Below are positions 24,139 through 34,449 of a stretch of 64,000 bases of DNA, piece after piece. Below the pieces are notes generated by a model. That model did no database searches and was not told the origin of the DNA. It worked only from the letters and a program-made list of their open reading frames with translations. A program made the translations under genes and the position numbers. Numbering within the stretch: the first letter of the stretch is position 1; every line of letters begins with the position of its first letter. The stretch comes from Lucifuga dentata (lineage: Eukaryota; Chordata; Actinopteri; Ophidiiformes; Bythitidae), in contig VXCM01000302.1 of the NCBI GenBank assembly GCA_014773175.1, positions 365,293 through 429,292 on the forward strand, given 5' to 3'.

Positions 24139-25026
24139 AATAGTTATCATCTTTGCAGAGATTGGTAACTCTGGCACCCACATTTCAAAGTTGATTAATC
24201 TCTGTTAAATTTTAAATGGCAAATGCATACTGCAGACAAGTGGTAAGGTTAAAAAAATAAGGTCTCTTCTGGTGCACCAGGCAGGATTACAGACATAATC
24301 ACAAAACAGGCAGAGATGCCAAAGAAATCCAAGAGGAGCAGGTAAAGTAGTAACAAGGCAGACTAACTGTCAGGAAGTGGCAGGAGAGAACAAAGCCAAA
24401 AGGATTAAGTGCTACAAAGACAATCAGGCAGAAACTGAGGGAACTGCAGGGTATTGGGAAATTAGGAATAGGTGAGGTAGTCAGGTAATCAGGGGAGACA
24501 ACTGAGAATGGCCTCTGGAAAGACATTAACTAATGACAGGGAAAAGTACAGGAATCTGATGAATGATCACTGATCTTAAAATTACATTTCCAGTGCCACT
24601 GTGTCTGTATTCATTTAGTTTAAAGCGCTTTACTTTTGGATTCTGTGTTTTTTGTGACTACAGTGGTGAAGTGTTGTGAATTTGCTGAATTGTGCTGTAA
24701 CTCTACAACAGTCAGTCAAACAAATGATCATCATTGCTGAGGTTTTGGGATTATATAGTGAAAGCATGCTGCACGTAGTATCTAATGTAAATAATTTAAA
24801 TATAATGATCACTAAACAAGAAGAGCCCAACTGCTGGCTCCTGAAATTTTAAATCTCAAACTCATTAAAATTTGAATCCAGTAAAAAAAAAAAAAAAAAA
24901 AAGAGAAGAAAAAGGTGTATCATGAGAATGAGATGACCAACCAAAACCTATTACAGGACTCACAATCAAACACAAGAATCAGCTAATGTTGTTATAATTA
25001 ATCTGTGTTTCCTTCTTCCTTTCCAG

Positions 25027-25232
25027 TTGCCCAGCAACCAGGAAGTATGCAGGGTTTTGGGGTCAACGGGGTGACAGGTTGTGACCAAGGCATTACCATG
25101 ACACACCCCATATATCCAGCACAGCCTGGCTCTGCTCATATGATGATGGGCTCCTATCCTCTGCCGCCAGCCTATTGTAACCACCCACCGCCACCCTACG
25201 AGCAAATATTCCACGACAATGACAAGAAGTGA
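25027..25232 (+). CDS. vopp1: vopp1 terminal exon (cytosolic proline-rich tail)
   Basis: Starts after the acceptor ctttccag, completes a Val codon, and encodes AQQPGSMQGFGVNGVTG through ...FHDNDKK with a TGA stop at 25230-25232. The tail carries LPPAY and PPPPYEQ, two PPxY-type motifs that bind WW domains; in the human protein this region mediates the WWOX interaction. The human C terminus is ...PPPPYEQVVKAK (from memory), so the last residues differ. The middle of the tail (GVTGCDQGITMTHPIYP) is the least conserved part. The four exons found give about 158 residues; human VOPP1 is 172. Confidence 0.95.
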
Positions 25233-25909
25233 TTCAGAAAATGGCTGCATGGAAATAACTTTCATCAGCGCAGAAAGGAGGGGAAGAAGGTGGCAGCCAT
25301 CTTTAAAAAAAAAAAAAAAAAAAAGCAGAAAGATGCTGCAACTAAACTGCATTTCTGTGTGGATGCTGGATTTGGAAACACATTCTGCTGACCTGTGGAA
25401 AAGAACAAGAGTGACACAGTCACCAGAATCCACACTTGTGTGTTCATAGAGACCATGTTGGCTTTTTTAAACATAGGACTGGTGAGGATGAGCATGTTGA
25501 AGAATTGGATCTGATTTACAATATAAACTATATAAACTGTCTGTACCTTTTGAATGCAACTCATGCAGTCAAGTGTTTTAGGGCAGGTTGCACCAACCAG
25601 GATTAACATTGTCAACTTAATCATCATCATGTTGTAGGATGATTAAGCTGTTTAAACAGCTCATCTAAACAGTTAAATCTACAAATATGGCTGCTTTTTT
25701 AAAATTTAGTACAATCAGTGAGTTCATCTCAGAAAAATGATATGACTAAACTCTATTGAGTTTTATAGTGATTTAGAATTTTTGAGGTGCTGCCACTTCA
25801 GCAGACAGAGTTGTGGAACTCAGCAGGTCCTGGCAACAAAATGCTGGTTAGAGACCACAGATGTAGATTTAGGTCAGGATAGTAGGGATGTGTATTGTAT
25901 ATACACCAA

Positions 25910-25951
<42 letters not shown>

Positions 25952-26250
25952 GATATAGATATAGATATAGATATACACACACACATGCTCCAGGTTTGTG
26001 TTTTTTCTGTTCTGACTGGGTGACAGCATGTTCTGTGATTCCTGCTGATCTGGCAACCCGCAGTCAGTCTGTCTGCTGCCTGAGAGAGAATTTACAGCAG
26101 AAATCTGGTAAATAATTATGGTTTAAACATCAGAGAATTCAGAGAGCGTTTGGTTTTAACGTGTGCTTACTTGTTGTCTCTATGTTTTTCTGTCTCACAC
26201 ACAAAGAGCTTTATGTTGTAAATATTTACTGTATTCACGTATTTAAATAG
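25233..26250 (+). other. Probable vopp1 3' UTR and downstream sequence
   Basis: Follows the vopp1 stop. An A-run lies at 25303-25324. No canonical AATAAA was found in the first 800 bp, so the transcript end cannot be placed. A (TATC)n/(TAGA)n microsatellite lies at 25905-25974. Otherwise no feature is recognised. Confidence 0.45.
25905..25985. repeat. (TATC)n-(GATATA)n microsatellite
   Basis: About eleven TATC/ATCT units, then GATATA hexamers, then a short CA tract. The change of unit makes a compound microsatellite able to fold on itself. Confidence 0.9.
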
Positions 26251-26399
26251 TCTTTGCTGATAGAACTACATCACTCAGCTGATCGTGATGTCATTTTCAT
26301 TTCAAACCTTTATTTCTTGAGAACCATTGAGGGCATGCCCTCATTTACAATGACAATTGAGAAAACAAAAAACAGTAAAAAAAAAAAAAAAAAAAAAAA

Positions 26400-27060
26400 A
26401 TCAAATCAATTCAAACAATCGCAGACCGTTAACAGATGTTCTGCTACAATTGATTTAAATTGACCAACAGTTATGAGAGTTTTGAGTTTGAGAGAGCATT
26501 GCAATTTATTCCATGAGACCAGAGCGGCATAACTAAAAGCAGTTTTACCCAAATCATATAAATATGAGGGGCCTGGAGCGTGAGCCAATCGTTAGAACAT
26601 GTAGGATAAGAACCAGAAGACCAATGTAACAGTGATGATATATAAGATGGTAAACTTTCNGAACATGTAGGATAAGAACCAGAAGACCAATGTAACAGTG
26701 ATGATATATAAGATGGTAAACTTTCAGTAATGCCTTTATAAATAGGTACCAATGTTTTTCATGTCTTACTGTGAGAGACGGCCAACCAATCTTCTGATAT
26801 AAAATGTAGTGATGAGTACCTTACCTATCACCTGTGATAAATCTAAGAGCAGAATGATAAAGTGAGTCCAGAGATCTGAGTGGCCACAGAAGCATGTCTA
26901 TAAATTACATCACCATAATCTAGTAGTGACAGAAATGCAGACTTGATAATCCTTTTTCTACTCAGCATCGGAAGGGTAGTTCTGTTTCTGTAAAGGAAGC
27001 CAATTTTCTGCTGTAATTTACTGACAAGACTTTCAATGTGAGATTTAAAGGCAATTTTTA
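26400..27060 (-). pseudogene. LINE reverse transcriptase C-terminal relic
   Basis: Minus-strand reading resembles the C-terminal thumb of fish Rex/L2-like LINEs: SHIESLVSKLQQKIGFLYRN (about 27050-26990), then RIIKSAFLSLLDYGDVIY (about 26960-26905), then LPSYISSLLHWSSGSYPT, YDLGKTAFSYAAL and WNKLQCSLKLKTL. Stops interrupt it. The single N at 26660 is followed by an exact repeat of the preceding ~60 bp. An A-run lies at 26378-26400 just beyond its 3' end. Confidence 0.7.
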
Positions 27061-27069
27061 AAGGTAAAT

Positions 27070-28210
27070 TTAAAGGTAAAGATTTAAATTCATTCTATCA
27101 GGAAAATCCTGTAGCAGCAGTTTGACCCTGCAAGGGCTCAGGTGAGCTGTAAGGTCATTTACCTTACAGCCACAGGTAAGAGGCCTGTGATTGGACAGTT
27201 TAATGCTATTGGATTAAATCCCTGTCAATCAACTCAAAGCTTGTAAAAAGTTATGAGGACCATTCTGATTGGCTGCTTGGACTATACGTTCAGTACACTG
27301 ATGTAGGGGATTTTTGTCTAAAATGGAATAATGGAGATGAAAACTTATTACGGANTTCAGTACACTGATGTAGGGGATTTTTGTCTAAAATGGAATAATG
27401 GAGATGAAAACTTATTACGGAGCCTTTTTTAAAACACTTTTATCTTCACAGTGACAGTAAGAATGCTAATTTATTTTTTGTCAGCTGACTGTCATGGTTT
27501 GATGCTAGCAGTGAGCAGCCTGCTGGAAGCGTTATTAGCATGTATCCAGGTTTTTGTCTTGTTGCCGTGGTAGCAAATGATTTTTTTTAGTGGTGACACA
27601 AAATATTAAAAATTTTTAACTGTTTTTAAGTGGCTGCTGTTTAGAATAATTTTGTTCATTGATCACACCTCTGACATGAAAACAGATTGTGAATATGGCG
27701 TCTGAGCCATTAGGAGGCCTGATAGGAGGAATGAGGGAAAAAGTCATATAATTCTGTTTACATAAATAATAAATACATATATAATGAATAAATACATCAA
27801 TGAACAAAGCAAATATTTTACAGTCAAGTTCTTTGTGTGTGTGTCTGACACAGAAAAGCATCAGACACAGCAAGAGCAGCACAACTGTCATGATGCTCAT
27901 CTGATTAAAAAAAAAAAAATGTGTACCATTGTTGAAACCAAACCTACAGCATGTTAGAGATGCATCTTCCTGCCTGAGCACAGTGTAGGGTGGGTAAAGT
28001 CTATATAGTAAAATCATATAGTAATACACCTAGGGCAGGATTTGTATGTATGCTGTACAGGAGAAAGAACAAGAGTACTACTCAGTAGTACCTGGCTGTT
28101 TGTGGATGTAGAAGGTTCTGTGATAATTTGCATTTTTTTTTTTTTTTTTTTTTTTTGTACTTTTATATTTTCTGTTTATTAAATTATTTTCTAAAAACCA
28201 ACATTTGGAA
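27070..28210. other. Intergenic stretch, nothing recognised
   Basis: Contains a single-N join at 27355 with repeated flanking text, a (GT)4 patch near 27836 and a T-run at 28133-28156. Open frames are short and lack recognisable domains. Confidence 0.5.
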
Positions 28211-28214
28211 GTTT

Positions 28215-28640
28215 CTCATGACATTTCTTATAGCCACAGCTATGAGTGCATACCTGGGTATCCTCCCTTTTTTAATTCCAAAAATATAAATCAAATAATC
28301 ATGAGCATCCATCCATCCATTTTCTTTACCCGTTTGTCCTGTTAAGGGTCATGGGGGGCTGGAGCCTATCCCNTCCATCCATCCATTTTCTTTACCCGTT
28401 TGTCCTGTTAAGGGTCATGGGGGGCTGGAGCCTATCCCACCACAGAGACAGACAAACTCATTCACACCTAATCATGAGCAGACTTTCTGAATCTGTGACA
28501 AGGGGGAAGGAATCATCTACAAAAAAATTAAGAGTTTAAATAATTTTAATTTGTTTTAATTCAGATGAAACCAAAGAAGAAGCAGTTATGGTTCTATCTG
28601 TGGGTTTGTCTCAGTGATAATATAAATAAATAAAAATTAC
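28215..28640 (+). repeat. Segmental duplication, copy 1 (with inserted repeat)
   Basis: Matches 28937-29190: both contain 'CTATGAGTGCATACCT', 'ATAATCATGAGCA', 'GATGAAACCAAAGAAGAAGC' and 'CTATCTGTGGGTTTGTCTCA'. Copy 1 carries an extra segment at 28308-28468 that copy 2 lacks. Confidence 0.8.
28308..28468 (+). mobile_element. Short dispersed fish repeat with 12-bp target duplication
   Basis: Insert begins with (TCCA)n, then TTTTCTTTACCCGTTTGTCC and GGTCATGGGGGGCTGGAGCC, a phrase common in teleost genomes, and ends in CATTCACACC. Both sides carry TAATCATGAGCA (28296-28307 and 28469-28480). The empty site is preserved in duplicate copy 2 near 29025. The N at 28373 marks a repeat of ~65 bp, so the true insert is about 95 bp. 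The target duplication length suggests LINE-mediated insertion. Confidence 0.75.
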
Positions 28641-28936
28641 TTTTAGTGAGGTAAAATGTGCAACAAAGATGGGATTAAATTTATCATATCTGTGTTGGTG
28701 CAACCCACCCTTAATGTAATAAAGTGCTGGATACAACAATTTAGCTAAATCCGTTCTCTGAACAACTGATGAAAAGCTATTTAAAAAAAAATGTAAAAAA
28801 ANAAAAAAAAAAAAAAAAAAAAAGACAATTATTAAAGCTGCGAAAGGACAAAGTAAAAAAAACTTTTTAATAGTGAGAATGACATAGACTTATATCCAGC
28901 AACGGGGCTCTTTATGATGTTTTAAGATCTTTGCTC

Positions 28937-29190
28937 ATGACATTTCTTCTCACTAAAAAACTATGAGTGCATACCTACATACCTAGGTGTCCTCCATTTT
29001 TTAATTTCAAAAATATAAATCATATAATCATGAGCAGACTTTGTGCATCGGCGACAGTTGTGTGAAGAATCATCTAAAAAACATTAAGAGTTTTTAAAAA
29101 TTTAAATTTGTTTTAATTCAGATGAAACCAAAGAAGAAGCAGTCATGGTTCTATCTGTGGGTTTGTCTCAGTGATAATATAAATAACATC
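28937..29190 (+). repeat. Segmental duplication, copy 2 (empty site)
   Basis: Diverged second copy of 28215-28640 in the same orientation, with an uninterrupted ATAATCATGAGCAGACTTT where copy 1 has the insertion. Confidence 0.8.
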
Positions 29191-29369
29191 ATGAGCATTC
29201 TGCCTTTTGTTCTGATGTCTGAGTGTATCATCCGAATGTGAGTCATGACTGGATATACACACATTTTAGTGTTGCAACAGACAGATTGCCATTGTGCGTG
29301 TGTGTGAGTGTGTCGGCAGAAATAATGAAACATGGAGAAATATGCATGTTGGGGGGGGGGGNGGTCACC

Positions 29370-30265
29370 AAAGACACTGCAATTGGTGGTGTCCTGAGTG
29401 AAGAGAGTGATGTAATGCAGCTCCTCCCCAAGTTCAGCAGGAAATAGACATCATGCAAGAGATGGCCATTATCAAGCCATCTAGCAGTGAGTGGTCCAGT
29501 CTGGTGGTGCTTGTCCCTGCTTAGGTTTTAGGAAAGTGAATGCCATCTCAGCTTTTGACTCCTACCCGATGCCCAGGGTAGATCAGTTAATTGATCGTCT
29601 GGGCAATGCCAATTACCTCACCACTCTTGACCTCAGCAAAGGGTACTGGCAAGTGCCCATGGCGTTCCACTTTTATGCCATTTTGTCTGCAAGGGGCACC
29701 CGCTACATGGATAAGGTGTTGGAGGGGGCGAGGAACTATTCTTCTGCCTATATCGATGATGTCATCATCTTTAATCGGACCTGGGATGAACACCTGTGGC
29801 ATGTGAGAGAGGTGCTGAAGCACCTGAAGAACACAGGTTTGGCAGTCAACCCCAAAAAGTGTGCTATGGCTCAATCAGAGGTGCATTATTTGGGATATGT
29901 TGTGGAGGTGGTGTCATCAAGCCACAGCAGGGGAAGGTGAGCGCCATGATGGACACCCCGAGCGAGACCAACCACCAAGAAGCAGGTCCTTTCTAGGGGT
30001 GGTTGGTTGGTACGGGTGGTTCATCCCCAATTTTGCCAGCAGAGCAGCACTCTGAATTGATTTAACATGGAAATCAAGGCCCAACAAGGTCATGTGGTCA
30101 GAGCCATGTGCTGTGGCCTTTGAGGACTTGTGGAGTTGCCTAACTAAGAGCCAATTTTGCAGAGTCCAGACTTTGAGAAACCATTTACAGACAGATGCAT
30201 CAGGAGCAGGGCTGGGGGCCGTGCTACTGAAGAGGGGAGCCATGAGAGCAAAAGCAAAAGGTAGT
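29370..30265 (+). pseudogene. Ty3/gypsy retrotransposon Pol remnant (RT to RNase H start)
   Basis: Plus-strand reading shows gypsy-type reverse transcriptase motifs: an IIKPSSSEWSS-like phrase in a shifted frame (about 29470), then SAFDSYPMPRVDQLIDRLG and TTLDLSKGYWQVPM (motif A). A damaged 'FCLQGAPAT' stretch in another frame follows, then YIDDVIIF with the YxDD-type catalytic pair, and VNPKKCAMAQSEVHYLGYVV. An LQTDASGAGLGAVLL phrase at about 30186-30230 is the start of RNase H. Several frameshifts and a stop make it non-functional. Gag, protease and integrase were not seen. Confidence 0.85.
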
Positions 30266-30266
30266 G

Positions 30267-30600
30267 TGATGGAGTGAACATATTCCTTGTCACTTTAACA
30301 AGCGCTACATGCGCTAATTAATATGCAATGTATTTCATCATGAAATGTCTGACATATAAACTGAGTATATAAAACTAGAGAATGGGATTCTGTGCAGGAC
30401 TGATGCAGACTTTCAGCAGACTTTTCAGGATGGACCAGCACACAGGCACTCAGGCTGCATATGTATACCAACACACAGGACGACCATAAGTCATGTTCCC
30501 AAACCACAGCATGTTGAATAAGTGTGAAATAAATTTCACCATAGACTCAGAAGCAACTGCCAAATCACAAGGTTTATTCAATACGTGCGCGGAGAACACC
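30267..30600 (+). mobile_element. Possible LTR-like segment
   Basis: Begins TGTGATGGAGTG directly after the gypsy remnant, contains TATATAAAACTAGAG (about 30365) like a promoter and GAAATAAATTTCACC (about 30525) like a poly(A) signal, and ends near ACACCA. This composition suits an LTR, but no second copy exists in the window and target duplications were not identified. Confidence 0.25.
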
Positions 30601-31969
30601 ATGTAGCCATTCTGCTAACATGGAATATTCTGAAGGGTAGTAGAGGAAGTGAACATTCTTATACAGGCTGTGATGTTATGTTTGACGTAAGTTACTTCTC
30701 AAAGATCATCTTTTCTCATGATTCTAGTCCTTCACAATTTGTCACATTTTAACCTATTCATGGACAAGACATACTGACTTTTAACAGGTGTACAGGTCAA
30801 TGGTCTGATATACATTTTTATTCCACATAAGGTGCACATTGTTTAACGTGATAGGGAGGGGGATAATCGGGGTAAAATGCTGTCCTGCATGTATGAATGT
30901 GTGGTTGAGGAAAATGTGTGTTTAAACAAACTTACCCACATATCAACTATTGAGGAAACACTGGTGAGGTGTGCTAAACGGGGCGTGGGTAGAGCGTACT
31001 TTTATTGTGTTTTATTGTGCGTGTGCTTTGGCTGGCCGCTTCCATAAGTTTGTACAGGGGAGGACGTGAATAACTGAACAATAATGAATAATTTTGGCAT
31101 TTTTGTTTTTGCATTGTTGTGTCTGCGTTTTTGTTTGTTCATTTATTTATTTATTTTCTTTACTACCTGCCGGCAGCCTAAATATTAAATAAATTTAAAA
31201 AAAGGACTTCCTTTGGCTAAATTCACATTGTAAAGCCTGCTCTATTCTCCACCCGGACACTGTATGTTACAGATACAAGAACATCTTGGTTATTGCTGCA
31301 GCTGTCGCTGAAGCCCAGAGGTTTAAGCAGAAAAACACATATATTAATTTCTTGACACTGTTTAGGCTGAGAGAAAAACACTCAGGGTCAAAGGTCAAAC
31401 ATTTTACATATTTCCACTGATGTTCACAGAATTTCCTGTGACAGGACACAATCACCACAAAAACACAGAATACCGATGACACGGACAGATGAACACGTTA
31501 GTCAGACTAGGCTGTTTTTATATGACATCCTCATGCAGTTACATCAGGCATTCATGTGCTGTGGGATGTGGGATTATAGGATTTATATTTTCACAAGGAA
31601 GTACCATCAACATTTACACCTTGTGAATGGACTACACAATGTCCAATCAATAACAACTATGGCTGGAACTAATGAATATTTCATTGTCCCGGTTATTTTA
31701 CATGTTTAAATTCAGTAAGTACTACCAGCATTCACCTTACATTACTGACAACTATTTTCCAAAACATAAAACCGTATTTTAGTTTTCCTGTTATTTCTTC
31801 TTTCAAAATCAAATGTTCAAGTGATACAAACACTTTCATATTCAATGTTTCACCTGCTGACACTTACGTTCAAATGTAGAAGGGACGGTCATTTTAATTT
31901 CTCATTAAAAGCCGTCATCTCCTGGGATTATATTCTCATATATATGTCTTTAAATTTAATATGACTGAG

Positions 31970-32370
31970 CCTAAGTAAACATAAAATACAATTTTTAAAT
32001 GATCATTTCATTTATTGAAGGAAAAAATCTCCAACACGTTTATCACCATGTGAAAAAGGAATAACCCCCTAAACCACATTTTATGTGGACTTGCTCATCT
32101 GAGCAGTTTTATTATAGATGCAGCCTGTGCTTAATGACACACGGCGTGCATAACAGCCCTTAACAGTTGTGTCACATTTAGCAGCAACAACAGCAACAAA
32201 CTCTTTTGATAACTGGAGATAAAATCTTTCTCATCATGTGGAGGAATTTAGTTTCTCTTCTTTGCTGCTTTAATTCAGACACATTGGAGTTTCCAGCCTG
32301 AACAGCCTGTTTAAGCCCATCTCAATTGGCTTCAAGTCAGGACTTGGATTAGAACTCCAAAACCTTTATA
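31970..32370 (-). mobile_element. Tc1-like relic, 3' part
   Basis: The reverse complement matches the Tc1 relic at 37900-38460. Shared phrases are 'CATAAAATACAATTTTTAAA', 'AATGATCATTTCATTTATTG', 'AACCCCCTAAA', and the coding-region text ending in 'AAGTCAGGACTTGGATTAGA'. It breaks off at the N gap at 32402. Non-coding in its present state. Confidence 0.65.
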
Positions 32371-32401
32371 AAAAACAAAAAAAAAGGGGGGGGGGGGGGG
32401 G

Positions 32402-32779
32402 NNNNNNNNNNNNNNNNNNNNNNNNNNNNNNNNNNNNNNNNNNNNNNNNNNNNNNNNNNNNNNNNNNNNNNNNNNNNNNNNNNNNNNNNNNNNNNNNNNN
32501 NNNNNNNNNNNNNNNNNNNNNNNNNNNNNNNNNNNNNNNNNNNNNNNNNNNNNNNNNNNNNNNNNNNNNNNNNNNNNNNNNNNNNNNNNNNNNNNNNNNN
32601 NNNNNNNNNNNNNNNNNNNNNNNNNNNNNNNNNNNNNNNNNNNNNNNNNNNNNNNNNNNNNNNNNNNNNNNNNNNNNNNNNNNNNNNNNNNNNNNNNNNN
32701 NNNNNNNNNNNNNNNNNNNNNNNNNNNNNNNNNNNNNNNNNNNNNNNNNNNNNNNNNNNNNNNNNNNNNNNNNNNNNNN
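32402..32779. other. Assembly gap (378 N)
   Basis: A run of 378 N, preceded by an A-run and a G-run. The sequence on the right is suddenly GC-rich (32780-33010). Confidence 0.99.
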
Positions 32780-33040
32780 TTGGGGGGTGCTCTTCCAGTG
32801 GTCTGCTTGTCTGCTCAGGTTGGTGCATGTGGGTGCCCTTCCTGGCTCCTGGGCTCGTCCGTTGTCCTGGTTGTCCTCTGTCCCCCTGGGGTTCTGCGTC
32901 CCGGGTGTCTTCGTGTCTGGGTGTCCCGCCTGGCCGTGTGGCTTCTGTCGGGCTTGCAGAGGTCCCCATGCTTTGGTCAGGTTCTGTGTTTAGGTCCCGG
33001 CCCGACACACCAGCTACAATTGCGATCCGATCTTAAGCTG
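32780..33040. other. GC-rich block beside the gap
   Basis: Much more GC-rich than its surroundings, with 'CTCCTGGGCTCGTCCGTTGT' and 'CCCGGGTGTCTTCGTGTCTG'. Open frames exist on both strands, but this follows from the base composition and no domain is recognised. It could be the edge of a GC-rich repeat hidden in the gap. Confidence 0.4.
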
Positions 33041-33096
33041 TGATCTGGGTCTCTGAGGTTGCTGGAGCAGCCAGCAAGTGAGTGATGGTGATGAGT

Positions 33097-33135
33097 GCAC
33101 TAAGTGGTGGTGAGGCCGTCACCACCACTTAGTGC
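33097..33135. repeat. Perfect 17-bp hairpin, 5-nt loop
   Basis: GCACTAAGTGGTGGTGA (33097-33113), loop GGCCG, exact reverse complement 33119-33135. Confidence 0.9.
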
Positions 33136-33994
33136 TGGGTGTTCTCAGGGGGATCAGGATTCTGGTGATCTGGATTTGGTGCATGGAACTTCACAATCTA
33201 AATACGTAGACTGTTTATTGATGTCGCTGCTTGTTCATGTGTTGTTGTTTGTCCTGGTCTGTTGTGTCGTAGGTTTTTAGCCTTTTTGGTGTTTCACAGA
33301 TTAAACCACTACACTGGTTATTACTGTCACTACTCATCTGTGTGTTTTTGTCTTTGTGTTGTTGTTCAGGTGTTTAGCCCTCCTTGATAAAAATTGTTTG
33401 TTAGTTTTAAATAAAATGTGATAGGTTGGTCATGGAGGGCAGGTGAAGGTCACACACTCACACATTCACCTATGCACTCTATATTATCTGTCTGTTGCTA
33501 GATTAACTTGCATATACATTAAAAAAAAATGGCTGTGCCAATCTTGGCATATACCACAACTATATATGCAGACAGAAAAAAAAAAAAAAANAAAAAAAAA
33601 AAAAAAAAATTGAGCTTCAACTCACAGACTGATGACCTGACATTCTCCTTCAGGATTTTCTGGTAGTGCAGAATTCATGTTTCCCAGGCACTTTATGAGC
33701 AGCTAAGTTCAATGTGTTCATATTGTTACGTTTTCGCTCTACAGAACTTGTTAAAAGGTATTTCAGCTTTACTTAAAATATATGGCGTTCTCAGGCCTTA
33801 AATTGGTATGATGCTAAGTCTAGACGCCAGCTGACACTAAATGGAAGTGAAATCTTCCACCCCTCCTGTAGAAACACACATCCAGCTTCCATTAAATTTC
33901 AGCCTTCAGTTTGTTTGGGAACACACAGAAAGAGACTTGAGGGCCTTTTACACTGAATGCGATTTTAAGCACAAACGAATCGCTTGTCAATTAA

Positions 33995-34440
33995 AAACTA
34001 CTATATATACTTGAGTATAAGCCGATCCTCTGATTTTGACCTGCAAATTTAGATTTTTAAAGAAACCCGTATATAAGCCAACCCCCAATGTTGTTCCATC
34101 AATTTATTTGTTTAGCAAATTACCTGTTTTCCTGGGTATTGTCATAGTATTCCTCTGATTTTCTGAAAATAATCCACATACCGGCAAAAATGGTATTTAT
34201 TTAAGCAGCTGATTACCATAACTGACCAATGACAGCAGTGCTTCCTGGTTGCCGCAAAATGTGCTGGATAAGACATTTAGTCAGGAAATATCTCATTCTA
34301 AGGTATGATTTAAACTATTTTCCATGGGTAGTGGTAATACGTAGTATTTCCACCCCTGGAAATTTCTCATGTATAAGCCGACCTCCAATTTGCTTTGTGA
34401 AATTTGGTAATAAAAACTTGGCTTATATGATACATCAGTT
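33995..34440. mobile_element. MITE with TATAAGCCGA ends, copy 2
   Basis: Starts ATATACTTGAGTATAAGCCG, contains 'CTGAAAATAATCCACATACC' and 'CCATGGGTAGTGGTAATACG', and ends near ATGTATAAGCCGACCTCCAA. This is the 7244-8231 element inverted and shortened to under half its length. Confidence 0.65.
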
Positions 34441-34449
34441 CATGAGAAT

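Larger units (their letters stand above)
17281..25026 (+). other. vopp1 intron 4 (7.7 kb)
   Basis: Donor GTAGCTAC, acceptor TTTCCAG. It holds a dispersed repeat, a LINE with a nested hAT-like element, a 36-bp perfect hairpin, a split minisatellite, and an AT palindrome. Stretches 18250-19085, 21870-22250, 23470-24040 and 24140-25000 show no recognisable gene. The part at 24290-24540 (with 'CAGGTAATCAGGGGAGACAA') looks repeat-like, but the family is not identified. Confidence 0.75.

Noticed and set aside
29587..29874. Minus-strand 95-codon open frame
   Set aside because: Antisense to the gypsy reverse transcriptase, which carries the family motifs on the plus strand.
32349..33008. Long minus-strand open frame of 219 codons
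   Set aside because: Most of it is the N gap translated as X; the rest is GC-rich sequence open in several frames with no domain.
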